A stretch of 64,000 nucleotides of DNA from NCBI GenBank assembly GCA_024336345.1, contig JANFOG010000005.1, positions 1,922,001 through 1,986,000 of the forward strand, in the 5' to 3' direction. The notes below the pieces were generated by a model that worked only from the letters and a program-made list of their open reading frames with translations, was not told the origin of the DNA and did no database searches. Each line of letters begins with the position of its first letter. The first letter of the stretch is position 1. Origin of the DNA: Mariannaea sp. PMI_226 (lineage: Eukaryota; Ascomycota; Sordariomycetes; Hypocreales; Nectriaceae). Made by a program: the position numbers and the translations under genes. This document shows positions 1-14,369 of the stretch, one piece after another.

Positions 1-1245
1 ACGGACTCCTCCAAAGATACCTCGATTCGACCATCATGGAGTCCAGAGCGTAGAGGAGGTGGCCTCGAAAGTATTGACTCTTCTAAAACAAGTCCTTTCA
101 GTGTACAGCGTGCCTCTGGCATTCGCCATGACTCTTACGAGGCAAGCGAGTGTATCATTGCGGTAGCAGAAGTGAATCTGGCGATCAATAACTCAAGTTC
201 AGATCCCTCAATATCGCCATCTATTCATGTGGATACAAGTCGTCACCCAATCGTAGGGCATGGACTACCTCAAGATAGCGAACATCCCCGACGAACCATC
301 AGGCCTTCCGCGTCTTCGGATTCAGGTAGGGCTGCTGACATCGACAGCAACACGGAGGATGAGGATTTTCGCCCGTTTGCTTGGACACGACCCAAGAAAC
401 TCCAAGCTTTAGAAAATTCCTCCGAGTCGGGTGATGAGGACTCAATTTGGGTCTCGCCTGCAGCGGACCCAGGTGGTGAAATAACGCCTTCCAACTTGAA
501 GCAAACAGACGCTGCAGGCTCTTTTCAGGAGAACCATGCAGTTCAACGATGCAGTGAAGAGAATGGCTCCAAAAATGACACTACACCAGTCGTACCACTC
601 CATATAGTGCTCGCTACCCAGAGAAAGGCGCAGTTCGACTCGGACGCATTCGATGACATGATCTATCACCGATCTAAAGTACAACTTCCCAAAGGCGATT
701 CTGTTACGACTCACCTTCTCAAAAAGAAATCGTGTCCAGAGAAAAGTGAGCGACTCTTTCTACATATCAATCCTGCCATCCACAGACCGCATAGGCAGTC
801 CACATCATGGTACCAGAGAAAAGCAAATGAAATCAAAGCCCGTGGAAGACGAAAAGAATGGTATGGTAAATATCACGAAAGACAACGTTTCTTGCGAGCC
901 CAGGAGGCTGCGCGGGAGGTTGAACGCCACCAAGCTGTCATAACCGGGGAAATTTATCCACGTCGAGATCCACAGCCCCGAGTGCACGCAAGAATCAGGT
1001 TCCTCGCGGATCTTGACGACGAAGACCTCCCTGATGAAGTCAAGTCTAATCCACCCTGGCTAGAGGCGCTTTCTTGGTTCCGCAAAACCGAAGACGAGAA
1101 AAGGAAGCGGCAAGAAAAGAGGCGACGAGAAGCAAAAAAGCAAGGAATTGAGCAGGTTCATCGGCCTGGGCCGAAGAATCCGCGAGAGCGATACTTGCAG
1201 GCAGCGACGGAAGAAGTAGAACGGTTTTACAAAGCCCACTTCTGA
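1..1245 (+). CDS. C-terminal part of an unrecognised basic protein (5' end outside the window)
   Basis: Frame 1 is open from the first base to a TGA at 1243-1245, giving 414 codons, so the true start lies upstream of the window or behind an intron there. The first half is polar and Ser/Asp/Glu-rich with no fold that I recognise. The last 160 residues are strongly charged: a Trp/Tyr-containing block with an RRKEWYGKYHERQR segment, then an acidic DLDDEDLPDE patch and a long Lys/Arg/Glu stretch that should form a helix or coiled coil, ending in ERFYKAHF. Basic tracts such as EKRKRQEKRRR could act as nuclear localisation signals. This pattern suggests a nuclear or chromatin-associated protein, but that is inference. 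I do not recognise the family. The coding call itself is strong because the frame stays open for 1.2 kb in a compositionally normal region. Confidence 0.75.
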   Translation, partial: TDSSKDTSIRPSWSPERRGGGLESIDSSKTSPFSVQRASGIRHDSYEASECIIAVAEVNLAINNSSSDPSISPSIHVDTSRHPIVGHGLPQDSEHPRRTIRPSASSDSGRAADIDSNTEDEDFRPFAWTRPKKLQALENSSESGDEDSIWVSPAADPGGEITPSNLKQTDAAGSFQENHAVQRCSEENGSKNDTTPVVPLHIVLATQRKAQFDSDAFDDMIYHRSKVQLPKGDSVTTHLLKKKSCPEKSERLFLHINPAIHRPHRQSTSWYQRKANEIKARGRRKEWYGKYHERQRFLRAQEAAREVERHQAVITGEIYPRRDPQPRVHARIRFLADLDDEDLPDEVKSNPPWLEALSWFRKTEDEKRKRQEKRRREAKKQGIEQVHRPGPKNPRERYLQAATEEVERFYKAHF

Positions 1246-1742
1246 CCAGAACATATATGATGAGGAGACTAAAATCAAGTAATTATTGTTATTGTCATTT
1301 TAGCGGGCGTCATGGCAGGCAATATTCTCGGTCAATATTTAGCCCCTCATGGCTGATGCATAGGTATGTGGGAAAATAGCTTCTCTGGGTGGGAGAACGG
1401 TCAACACAGCAAAACGGCGTTGAGTGAAGAAAAAGGTATTAACAAGTGGAGGGTTATGTAGTGAAAAACTTTGTTGATTGGATCAGTAGTTGTTGATACA
1501 GAGTTGTAAAGAGCTCGCGTGGTCTGACAGGTAAATCCACACTTTTCGCATGGGGGATGATGTGCGAACACTGTTGGGCCAACTCTCAGTTATCCATACT
1601 GAAACCGTGACATCTATGATAGTTTGAATCCCTTTCGACTGCAGGGTTGATCAGCATCTTTGGTAGTTAGGTCCTTATATGTTATACCTCAACAATTGGC
1701 CTACTGCAAGTCTGATATGTGATTCCTGCTGGATGTCATGTC
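1246..1742. other. Intergenic, 3' flank of the first gene and 5' flank of the 5S gene
   Basis: About 500 bases without an ORF of note. It holds the presumed 3' UTR of the upstream gene and the upstream region of the 5S rRNA gene. I see no repeat or further RNA gene in it. Confidence 0.6.
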
Positions 1743-1861
1743 ACATACGACCATAGCTCTTAGAATACACTGGATCCCGTCTGCTCTCCGCACGTTAAGC
1801 TGAGAAGCGGTGGATTAGTACTCGGGTCGGTGACGACCGGGGAATCCCCACTGTTGTATGT
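1743..1861 (+). rRNA. 5S ribosomal RNA gene (single dispersed copy)
   Basis: The sequence runs from ACATACGACCATAG to TGTTGTATGT, 119 nt, followed by a T-run that suits RNA polymerase III termination. Helix I forms between ACATAC (1743-1748) and GTATGT (1856-1861). Helix II forms between GCTCTTAG and CTGAGAAGC with the single bulged A expected in 5S rRNA. The helix III/loop segment (GATCCCGTCTGCTCTCC) and the helix IV/V segment (GGATTAGTACTCGGGTCGGTGACGACC, then GGAATCC) follow in the right order. Because all helices can pair, the copy looks functional. Lone 5S genes scattered among protein genes are normal in many Pezizomycotina, where several sequence types may coexist. The 3' tail is duplicated directly downstream (see the repeat at 1853-1879). 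Confidence 0.9.
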
Positions 1862-1879
1862 TTTTTGTTGTATGTTTTT
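1853..1879 (+). repeat. Direct duplication of the 5S 3' tail and T-run
   Basis: GTTGTATGTTTTTT (1853-1866) is followed at once by GTTGTATGTTTTT (1867-1879). The first copy is the 3' strand of 5S helix I plus its terminator. The second is an extra copy that would provide a back-up pol III terminator. It was probably made by slippage or by insertion of a second, truncated 5S copy. Confidence 0.8.
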
Positions 1880-2325
1880 CTTTCTTTTTTGGTTTCTTTT
1901 ATGTTTTGACATACCCATATCATGTTACTCTTTGATGTTACTTCTTTGAAGTATCGGATGCTTGAAACTGTCTCATCTGGTCAACGTCCATCAATGTTGC
2001 ATGTGTACCAGATGAAAGTATATGTCATGCTTGATGGGTCATCGGTAAAAGATCAATCAAAAAGAACAATTGACATTGCTGTATATACATCAACCTATCA
2101 CTCGGACATTTTCCCGTCCAGACGCCGCTGTTTCTACAAAGCACCCAAAAAAACCTACATTGGGAATTAGATCCTCACCCAACCGACAAGATATGTCCTC
2201 CTTGGTAGAGGTTTTTTAGACTCCCTTCTCCTTTCCTTTCCCATTTCCTTTTTCTGTTAGTCTTCCCGTTACTCTTTATTCCTCTGGGTTCTTTTTTGGC
2301 ACGGGTTGCTCACCCAAAGGATCTC
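1880..2325. other. Intergenic between 5S and aconitase 3' end
   Basis: T- and CT-rich sequence containing the probable 3' UTR of the minus-strand aconitase gene. An ATG-initiated frame of 82 codons at 1922-2170 has no recognisable content and is not called. Confidence 0.5.
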
Positions 2326-4868
2326 TTACACTCCCTTAGACAGCAGGTTCAGGGCACTACCGGCGAGGATGAAGCCAGCCTGGTCCTTGGTGACAGCATG
2401 CTTGGTAGGGATGAGCACCTCCTCTCCTGAGGCCTTGGTCACACGGAGCTGGACATCGCCCTTGCCGCCGTTCTGAAGCATCTCGTAAAGGCCAACCGTG
2501 GCAACCTCATCGCCGGCGCCAATCTTATCGTAATCAGCCTCGTTCGCAAAGGTCAAGGGCACAACGCCTTGCTTCTTGAGGTTGGTCTCGTGGATGCGAG
2601 CGAAGGACTTGGTCAGGACAACGCGAGCGCCAAGGTACCTGGGCTGGAGGGCAGCATGCTCACGAGCAGAGCCCTCGCCGTAGTTGTGCTCGGCGACGAC
2701 GAGCCACTCCTGGCCACGCTCACGCCAGAGGGCGCCGAGGTCGGGAATGGTGTGCTTGGAACCGTCGAGGTCGTAGGCGACGTTAACCTCGTTAGTCTCG
2801 GCATTGATGGCGGTGTTGAGGGTGTTGGTGGATATGTTGGGCAGGTGGCCCTTGTACTTAAGCCATGGCCCAGCGGCGGAGATAGTGTCGGTTGTGCACT
2901 TGCCGGTGACCTTGACGAGGACGCGGAGGCCCTTGAGGTCGGCGCTGGGGAAGGGATCGAAAGGTTCCAGCAGGGCCAGGCGCTCCGAGGTGGGGGAGAT
3001 GGCAATCTTGGCATCAGGGTTAGGGGCCTGGGACAGGACACCAAGCGAGGCCTTGCCAGACTCGAAGGGCGACTGGGGGCCTTCAAGACCGTGAGGAGGA
3101 GTGAACTTGAAGTCTTTGCCGTCAGGGGTCTTGAGGGTGTCGGTGATGGGGTTGAAGGTAGTAGAGCCGGCGAAAGCCATAGCGGTGACGATCTCGGGAG
3201 AGGCGAGGAAGTTCATGGTATCAGGGTTACCATCGTTACGGCCTCTGAAGTTACGGTTGTACGAGGTCAGAATGGCGTTGCTGGTGCCCTTGGTGACGCC
3301 GTCCTGTCGCTTCCACTGGCCGATGCAGGGACCGCAGGCGTTGGATAGGACGATACCGCCGGCATCCTCAAATGTCTCCAGAGTACCGTCACGCTCGAGG
3401 GTGGCGCGGATCTGCTCGCTACCAGGGGTGATGTAGAAGTCAGCATTAGGCTTGAGACCGGCGGCGGCAGCGTCCTTGAGCAGACTCTCAACACGGGTCA
3501 TATCCTCGTAGGAGCTGTTAGTGCAGCTGCCGATGAGGCCTGCCGAGAGAACCTCGGGCCACTTCTGGTCCTTAACAACCTCCTTGAACTTGGAGAGGGG
3601 GGTAGCCAAGTCGGGGGTAAAGGGACCGTTGATGTGAGGCTCCAAGGTGGAGAGATCGATAGTAATCAGCTCGTCGTACTCAGCACCCTCGTCGGCCTTG
3701 AAGCGCCACTGAGCATCAGGATCGCTGCTGTTGCTGGCGAAGTTTTCCAGGGCAGCAATGTTGTCGTTGGCATAGGATCGGCGTGTAGAGTCGAGATATC
3801 TAGCTGAGGCTGCGGTGTAGGGGAAAATGGAAGTCGTCGCGCCGACCTCGGCTCCCATATTGGTAATGGTAGCCATGCCGGTGGCACTCAGAGTATCGAC
3901 ACCAGGGCCAAAGTACTCAATGATAGAGCCGGTGCCACCACGAACGGTAAGCTCGCCAGCTAAACGCAGAATAACGTCCTTGGGGGAAACCCAGTCGCCG
4001 AGTTTACCAACCAGCTTGACACCGAGCATCTTAGGGGCCTTGAGCTCCCAGGGAGCACCAACCAGAGCCTCCACGGCATCAGCACCACCAACACCAATGG
4101 TGATCGTGCAAAGGCCACCAGCGTTGGGGCTGTGGGAGTCGGTTCCCAGCATCATCAGACCAGGCAGGGCGTAGTTCTCAAGCACAGTTTGGTGAATGAT
4201 ACCAGCACCAGGTGGCCAGAAGTCCATACCGTACTTGCGAGCAGCTGACTCGAGGAAGTCGAAGACCTCCTTGTTTGTCTGGATACCGGCCGACAAGTCA
4301 TCCTCGGCACCCTTGGAACCGACGATCAGGTGGTCACAGTGAATGCTGGCGGGGATGGCAGGCTTGGCGAGATTGCACGACATGAATTGGAGCAGGGCCA
4401 TCTGGGCCGAGGCGTCCTGCATGTTGACACGATCGGGCTTGAGGCGCAGGTTAGCCTTGCCTCGAATATCACGGCCATTGTTAGTGTTGCTGAGTAGCGA
4501 CTCCTCGACGTTGTCAAGGTGGCTGTAGAGGATCTTCTCAGCGAGGGTGAGGCGCTGCTTGCCGAGGACACGGCGGACATCGGTGTACTTGGTGTAGAGC
4601 TTCTCGTAGGTGGGAGGGAGAGGCTTGGCGGAGGAGAAGTCTCGTCGAGAGGGCCTTGAGGCGGCGAGGGAGGCTGCAGGCCGAATTGCCTTGGTTCCGG
4701 TGCGACGCAAAAGTTGCTATAAGATAGAGGTTAGTGGTCAGTCATAGGTCTGGACAAAAGAAGAACTGCTATGCTGGGGGAGTAGAGGTAGGTGTGCAGT
4801 CAATGGGCAAACAGGTAACTCACCGTCATGGCGCCGCCTGAGCGACTGGCCAATTCTCTTGAGGCCAT
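2326..4868 (-). CDS. ACO1: Aconitate hydratase, mitochondrial
   Basis: Converts citrate to isocitrate via cis-aconitate in the TCA cycle, using a [4Fe-4S] cluster. Exons on the minus strand are 4868-4824 (15 codons) and 4716-2326; the 107-nt intron (4823-4717) has a GTGAGT donor, a CTAAC branch site and a TAG acceptor and is in phase 0. The product is 811 aa. The N terminus is Arg/Ser/Ala-rich and almost free of acidic residues, as expected for a mitochondrial presequence. The cluster ligands are visible: Cys about 413 in GSCTNSSYEDM, and Cys about 476 and 479 in NACGPCIGQW. Near the N terminus, RVNMQDASAQMALLQF and SIHCDHLIV match the classical aconitase rather than homoaconitase. The C-terminal swivel domain carries the GEGSAREHAALQPR motif. 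The start was chosen at 4868 because the open frame itself has no ATG before the intron and the short first exon supplies both an ATG and the presequence. Third codon positions are GC-rich, consistent with high expression. Confidence 0.95.
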
Positions 4869-5522
4869 TGCAAAGGGTGAACAGTTACAATTGCAATCAC
4901 AGTCGCAAACCCGTTAGAGTAATGACCCTGTAATACGTTGTACAGCTAAACAAGAACAAGCTTGTTTTCCTGAGTAATAAGTGTGAGGTACGAAAGTTTT
5001 AGTGGAAGCGAAGCGAGGTCGGGGGTCGAATTTTGGCAGCTCATTGTAAATTGGTGGATTTGGATTGGATTTCTGGCTGGCAGATCTGGGGATGTGGGGC
5101 CATCCACAGCGCCGGTGGTCGGCGCTATGACTTGAGGTAAGGTACCTAGGTATGGAGACCAACACATCACATTTGTATCATGAAGTCAGATAGGTGGTGC
5201 TACAGAGACAGAGAACATTCATCTAGCGTCCCATCAGGGGATTTCCAATTCTATGGCAATGCCCTTTCATATTTATCCACCATACTTCCATTATTCTAGG
5301 TGTGTGTATGTAGTCCTTGGCCCCGAACCCCGGAAGGGAACACATTCAAGCATGTCCTCCTCCTTTGCTAGCATAGAAAAGTATAGAAAAGTTTCCCAAA
5401 TGATCGCTCAGTCAGTCCATTCATATTATCACAAAGAGTGACTCATTTCGTCACTTTAAACCTCCCCGCGTATACGTATAGTTGTCTTGATTCTTTTTCC
5501 CCCACTGACCGTCTTCTCGTCT
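4869..5522. other. Intergenic: aconitase promoter and NUP85 3' flank
   Basis: About 650 bases between two minus-strand genes. It should hold the aconitase promoter (right part of the aconitase transcript start) and the NUP85 3' UTR. A compound TACCTAGGTA-type motif lies at 5135-5155. No additional gene is evident. Confidence 0.5.
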
Positions 5523-8500
5523 TTAAAACAAGGCGACACCATCAGCATCTTCCAGCCACAGCAATGCAAGATCCTTGTTTAGCCCCAGTCGCAGCTTTTG
5601 CAGCACATCGCTTCCCTTGGTCGATGACAACCAACCACTCCTCCAATCCCATCCCCTCTGCACCTTGGTTCCTGCGGTCATCTTTTGTAAGTGACTAACC
5701 ATCATAGAGCTGCCGCTCATCACATAGCTGCTTCCACTCAACGAGCCCGTCGACTTCTGTATCAAGTCCCATGGTGTTGACCCCTTGAGGCCCTGGCCAG
5801 AGCCAAGGACAACCTCAAAAAAGTCGGAACACGCCGAGTATACACGTTCACCCACAGTCTGGATATCCTCAATAGCCTTGAGCAGAATATCAATCTGCTG
5901 CAGAGTAATCACGACGGGCGATTGGTTCACGAATACCGTAGCCTCAGCCAACAGCGCCAAGAGGAAATCCTCGCTGACAACCGAATCCCGAGTATCATCG
6001 TACAGGCCTCCACGGATATTGTCGTCGGAACTGGCAATGACTGCTACCAAGGCGGAAGCCGCCTGTTTCTTGAGTTCGAGCGCCTTGGCGGAAGAAACAC
6101 TTCCCAGTTGCAAGGAGTCCCTGGTGTCATAGAACTGCCGCAGCGTAGCGTAACCACTGAGCATACGTCCGAGGAGTTGAGCTGCCTCCAAGTCCAGCTT
6201 GGCACGTTTTTCCAACGTCTCGGTTCGCTTCCGCAGCAAATCCTTCAGGTCCGCATCGAGGTCTTTTTCTGGCGGATATGCTGCAGACTGGACTAGGGAG
6301 TATGACATGAGGAGGTTGAGCACAGAGCGGACACTGTCAGGTCGGTGAGATAGCGCATAGTACCAAAGCGCCTCGCCATATCTGTGAGACTTCTTGGAAA
6401 GAATCTCGGCAAAGGTCTGTTACAGGTCAGCTTTCTATCACAAATTCTTTTGGTTCGTTTACTCTTACCTCTGCCGTCTCTTCAGCATAGTTGATCATGC
6501 CAAGATCATTAAGTATCCTCCAAATCTTGTCGACCATAACGCTCGAGTTTTCGTCGAGGGTAGCCAGAAGATCCCGCAGCAACTCGCCAACAGTCTGTTC
6601 AGATCTCTCTGCCGAGTCCATCCGGCCGAGTACGTGAATCGCCATTTCCCAACCATCGCGCTCTGGCGATAGTTGTGCAATGCCAGCCAGTTCTCTAGCA
6701 TAAAGCACTAGCGAAGTGTCCTTAATTCCCTCCACTTCATCAGGACCAGGTTGGGATACGCCCAATAAGGCAAGGTCATCGAGGTCCAGACTATCCATGG
6801 GCAAGGTGCTCATTGTTTCAGTTGCAGGAAGCCAGTTGCCCAGGGATGCGATTTCCGCCACAGTACATGCTACAGGCAACGACCAAATTCGGAGGAATCC
6901 CAAGATGGCATTGACATTACCCTCGAAAACGGAGGCAATGGCAACTTCAACAGGGTTCAAAGTGTTGGGGTTTAGATCAGATTCGATAGCCAGGTGGAAG
7001 GCTGTTGCGAGTCGTTCAAAGTAATCGTCTGTGCCGGTCGAGCGCGACGCTGATGCTGAGAAAGTCTGGGAGTGGGAGATTTTGAGTGATTTGTGACGCT
7101 GGTTTCCATCATCCCACCAGCCAAGTAGTCCAATCGTTGCTTCACACCAATCTTGGGCCACTTCCATGATGGCGTCGTGATTACCTAAGATAATGCTATA
7201 AATCGTTTGTAGGTTCTCGTAGATATCCCACGGAATCTGGCTTGATGCCTTTCTCGCCAGAGTTGACAAGGATTCAGATTGAGGGGAGAATTTTTCATTC
7301 ATGGAGTCGTCTAGACCTTGGTCTTTGCCCTCAGCAAATAGAGCTAATCTGTCCAAGGATCCACGGGCTTGAATACGGAACAGAGTCCAGTTGCTATTCC
7401 AGATATCCCATTCAGATCGCGCACCAGGACACTGATCCAAAGTATCGCAGAGAGCAGCGGAGAATCGCCTAACATTCTCCAGCGCTTTGCCCGTATATGC
7501 AAACTCCCCACGAGGTCCTCGACGAACATTCTCCCATCCAGCATTCTTCAGCAGTTGCGAGGCTCCGGCAACATCTCCACGGAGCAAGGTACAGCGAACT
7601 GTCTGCCAGAACAGACTGTGGCAGGCGGGGCTAGGTTTGTACCTGCTAATCTCTCGCACCTGGTCAGGGTATAGGTTGTGGCTCGTTTGCATCCAATCAA
7701 ATAGGATCTCGGGTAGCGGTGGTGTCTTCTCGTTATCCGTGTCGCTGTCGAAGCGAGTATGGTGTATACGAAGAATTAGATGAGCAATGTAGGAAGCTTT
7801 CTCAAACGGCGTGGCCTCGGCTCCGGGGCCGATAGTCGCGAAGTCCTCACCCTCAGGCTGGGGTAGCTCTTCAACATAGTCATTCCATAGGCGGACCAAT
7901 CGGTAGGTGATACTAGCCAGCGAATTGTCCATCTTTTCAGCATTGTCTTCCGTGCCAACGCCTTCTTCATAAAGACGGCACACGAGATCCTCCGTCTGTA
8001 AGATAAGGTGCGAAGGTTCAACAACTCGGGCAGGTTCCTGGTGAGTGTAGAGGTCCTTCGCGATGGCGGCGAAATGAAAGCCTCGTGTTCGCGGGCTCGT
8101 TCCAAAGTGAGCGGATGATCGTTTGAAAATGTCTTCGGCCTCTCTTCGAACTCGATGAGTCGCGGCGGGTGTGTTGAGCATCATCAGATCCGACTCGTCT
8201 CCGATCATCGGCTGTCCATATGGCCGGTCATCGTGACGCATATTCAAGAACATGTCCGGTTCCTCAGATTCTTCTGCTTCGTATTCTTCGTGGTATTCTT
8301 CTGCCTCGGTAACATTCACATGTTGAACCACGTCTCTATCCAGGTATCGCATGATTGCGGCTTCGTCTTCGTCTTCGTCTTCGACATCCGCACTAAATCT
8401 GTTGAAACTTGGCTTCGCTCCGAATAGGCTCCCTCGGGGTGGAGGTAAATCGAGCTCGCCTTCTGCATCCTGGTCTTCTCCTTCCTCCTCATCTTCATCT

Positions 8501-8871
8501 TCCTCATCGGCTGCACTAAACTGGCGACTCAGGCCTGACGGTCCTCTGCCCCGGATAGAACGACCAAGAGGCACATTTGAGGCAGCGGGCCGGCCAAAAG
8601 GGTTCTGTGCTGTGCTCCCACCTGTTGCGCTGAAGCCAAAAGGTCTGTGATCATCTCCCCCATGCATCATCGAGCTTCCCAGAAAAGAATTGGTTGGCGC
8701 ACCAGCGGGTGTAAATGAAGCGACAGAGGATGGAGGGGGTCCAGCTGGGGTTGTTGAGGGATCATTTCCGAGAAATGAAAATCCAGAGCCACGCGGCTGA
8801 TTCCTGTTAGGCGTAGCAGGCTCTGGGCTGGCTGGTGGACTAGAATCAGGCACAACGAATCTGTGAGCCAT
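5523..8871 (-). CDS. NUP85: Nuclear pore complex protein Nup85
   Basis: Scaffold nucleoporin of the Y-shaped (Nup84/Nup107) complex, needed for nuclear pore assembly and mRNA export. Exons on the minus strand are 8871-6469 and 6416-5523; the 52-nt intron (6468-6417) runs GTAAGAG to ACAG with a GCTGAC branch site and is in phase 0. The product is 1098 aa, a usual length for filamentous fungi. Residues 1-130 are Pro/Ser/Gly-rich with a few FG and GF pairs (SFLGN, NPFGR). An acidic, low-complexity stretch follows (EEDEDEEEGEDQ). The rest is an alpha-helical solenoid containing the Nup85 signature around LGFLRIWSLPVACTVAEIA and, across the intron, ALWYYALSHRPDSV. The start ATG at 8871 is the first in the frame. 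The gene lies tail-to-head with aconitase on the same strand and is divergent from the formaldehyde dehydrogenase gene. Confidence 0.9.
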
Positions 8872-11504
<2,633 letters not shown>

Positions 11505-12334
11505 GTCGGCTTTAAAAACATAAATAGTAAAATGAGAATCATGTCCAATAATCAATGGGGTAGGGAGTTGACTCAATCAAAATTGTAATAACCAACACTG
11601 GCCATCCGTTCTATATGTGCACCGATGTCGACACCTTGATGGGCAGAACGACCTAATGACGCACCCCGCCCAGAGCCAGCCAGGCCAGCCGAACCTCTCC
11701 CCCTTGTCTATCCAGACCCGCTCAGAGCCTTTAAAAGGAACAGTTGCTGCAGCAAGCCAGCCAACCAACGGTCAGTATATACGCGCTACGAACTTAAGTA
11801 CATATTATTTTGGAGAAAATGGGTGGGGAAAAGCCGAAAAGAGTATACATATTATGCAAGCATTAATTATGCAGCCTAACAAGGGTATGGATGGCACAAC
11901 AGCTACCCTAGAGATGCGCATGGTCTGGAAAACGGGGCTTTGTACAACGATTTATGTTTCCAACCAATATTTTCTTTGATATGGCAGAAGGGTTGGAGTT
12001 TTGCTTTGATATTCAATATAACCGGTTACTTTTCTTTTTGACTTTTGGGTACCGGGATTTTTTCCCTAGTGTTTTACATCTCTATGCAGCTGTGCTCTTT
12101 CTCACTCATGTGGACGCCTTGATTGCTGAGAAATGCATCACAGATGTGTGGGATATGTCCATAGGTACTGTGTAGAATGGCCGGGTACACTAATAAGGGG
12201 CTTTCAACCGCTAACCCAACTGGTTGTAGCGGGGTCTCCCGGTAGACAGCTCGCTGTCGCGGTTGAAATCCCAAGACGTGTCTCAGTGGAATGTACAGTC
12301 ATGTCAACGCTGACAACAATCCAATATTCCAAAC
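11505..12334. other. Intergenic between SFA1 and NTH1
   Basis: About 830 bases: SFA1 3' UTR followed by the NTH1 promoter. A 120-codon frame at 11617-11979 has no recognisable content. No repeat or RNA gene was seen. Confidence 0.5.
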
Positions 12335-13600
12335 ATGCGGACGTCAAGGATTTCAAAAGACGCTGCTAAACTATTCGATCGTGCAGCCGAACCCACTTCG
12401 CCGCCGAGACGGATAACGCGGTCTGCGTTGGCACGATTCGCCTTCGCAACAAGTGCAGAAGAGACGAAAGCCGACATTCGAGACATTGAAGATGTCGCTA
12501 ATCCTCCAGCTCGAAAGCGACGACGGGTTGCGGTGATAAAATCGGAGGCTTTGTCACCCAACGGTATAAAAACCGAAGTCATTAAGTCTGAGCTCGAGGA
12601 CGACAGCCTTTACTCCGTACCCTCGATACCCTCGCCACCCTCCAAGACAGCACGCCGTGCTCGCAAACCTGCTCGAAAAGCGGTCGACCCATCAACTGGC
12701 GAGACTTCGATCGAACCACCATCCGACTGGGAGGCAATGTACGATGTTGTGAGGAAGATGCGAGCACCAGGAGGAGCTGCATACGGAGCGGCCGTCGATA
12801 CAATGGGCTGCGAGCGACTGGCTGACCGAAGCGCCTCACCTAAAGACCAGAGACTCCATTCACTTGTGGCGTTGATGCTGTCGAGCCAAACAAAAGATAC
12901 GGTCACTGCAGTTGTCATGAGGAAGCTACAGACAGAGCTGCCTGCCCACAAGCCCGGAGCACCTGTTGGTCTCAATCTAGACAATATTCTTGCCGTGGAA
13001 CCGGCCATGTTGAACCAATTCATTTGGGCAGTGGGTTTTCACAACAATAAGACAAAGTAAGACGCAACAAACATTCCAAGAAAGAGCCTACCTGGACTGA
13101 CACGCTACAGGTATATAAAACAAACGGCTGAGATTCTCCGCGATAAATGGAATGGTGATATTCCTGATACAATCGAAGGCCTCACATCTCTTCCAGGGGT
13201 CGGACCAAAAATGGCGTACTTGTGCATGTCGGTTGCCTGGAATCGTACTGAGGGCATCGGCGTCGACGTGCACGTACATCGAATCACGAACCTCTGGGGT
13301 TGGAATAAGACCAAGAACCCAGAGGAAACTCGGCTCGCACTTCAGTCGTGGCTACCACACGATCGATGGCGAGAAATCAACAGTTTGCTGGTTGGTCTCG
13401 GACAAGCTGTCTGTCTCCCTGTTGGTCGACGGTGCAATGAGTGTGATTTGGGATTGGAGGGACTTTGCAAGGCTGCTGATCGAAAGAAGGTCTTCGAAGG
13501 TAGGAAACTCAAGGCTGAGGAGGCCGAAGAGGATGGTAATGGTACTGCAGAAGCCAAGTCGAAAATCAAGCAGGAAGTAGAAATAAAGAGGGAGATCTGA
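12335..13600 (+). CDS. NTH1: Endonuclease III-like DNA glycosylase/AP lyase
   Basis: Bifunctional base-excision-repair enzyme that removes oxidised pyrimidines and nicks the abasic site; nuclear, possibly also mitochondrial. Exons are 12335-13056 and 13111-13600; the 54-nt intron has a GTAAGA donor and a CTACAG acceptor and splits a Lys codon. The product is 403 aa. The HhH-GPD core shows LMLSSQTKD with the catalytic Lys (Lys187), the helix-hairpin-helix LPGVGPKMA, and GVDVHVHRI with the catalytic Asp (Asp293). Four Cys (342, 349, 352, 360) form the iron-sulphur loop with spacing 6-2-7; the bacterial enzyme has 6-2-5, so the last loop is two residues longer. The N-terminal 120 residues are basic and unstructured and include [13 protein letters not shown], a likely nuclear localisation signal. 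An upstream ATG at 12301 is in another frame. The C-terminal tail is Lys/Glu-rich. Confidence 0.93.
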
Positions 13601-14369
13601 GATGATGTTGACGAATCAATTGTACAAATAGATACCTGGATAGTTGGATGCTGGACCATGTTATGAGTTGTCGGAGTATTGCAACGTATACAAAGACAAG
13701 TACCTGTCTTAGATAAGATAACTTATTTAGGTACTTTGTATCCAGTGGTATGTCAGTAGACCACGTAGCGAGTTGGATGTTGGGCGACGGGGACATCCTT
13801 TCAAATAACGTGGTCATCGTCACCACCCTACTTATCCACTGTGTCGTACGTACTGTAGTACGCTGGTGGGGTTTTGCGGAGCCAGCGAAGGCGCTATTGT
13901 AGTCATGAGGGAGACCACTTCACGAGATCATGAGCCCGGTACGATATCGGAGATAAGACTGGGCCACTGGGCCTGCAACCATCTAAGCCTGTATGTCAGC
14001 AGCAGACGCTATCTAGGATGCATCATGTTTATGTTGATTCAAGCGATCACAGAAAAGAGATAAAGATAATAAAATAAGCATAATTTAAATCATTGATTCC
14101 TTATGCTGAAAAGTCACATAGTCACAACCCAGCTGGATGAGATGGGGTGATCGCCCAAACAAAGCCCAGTACGCCAACGCAAACATCCACTTTGCCCCTG
14201 ATAAAGTACAACGGCGACAAAAACGCCCCTCCGGCTCCTGTAAATCCCGGTTGCCAGTAACTTGTCATTATGTCGTGGTCGTCAATATAAGCAAAAAGTC
14301 CCTTTTAGCTGCCATGGAGTGACGCCAAACTCCGGTAGCTTATGTAAGGGGGTTGGTTTCATGGGTTCG
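13601..14369. other. Convergent intergenic region between NTH1 and the AN1 gene
   Basis: About 770 bases holding two opposing 3' UTRs. Nothing else recognisable; short frames here lack any motif. Confidence 0.5.

Noticed and set aside
2569..3348. 259-codon plus-strand ORF opposite aconitase
   Set aside because: Lies wholly antisense to a conserved gene; the Gly/Val/Leu/Asp-rich translation is a by-product of GC-biased third codon positions.
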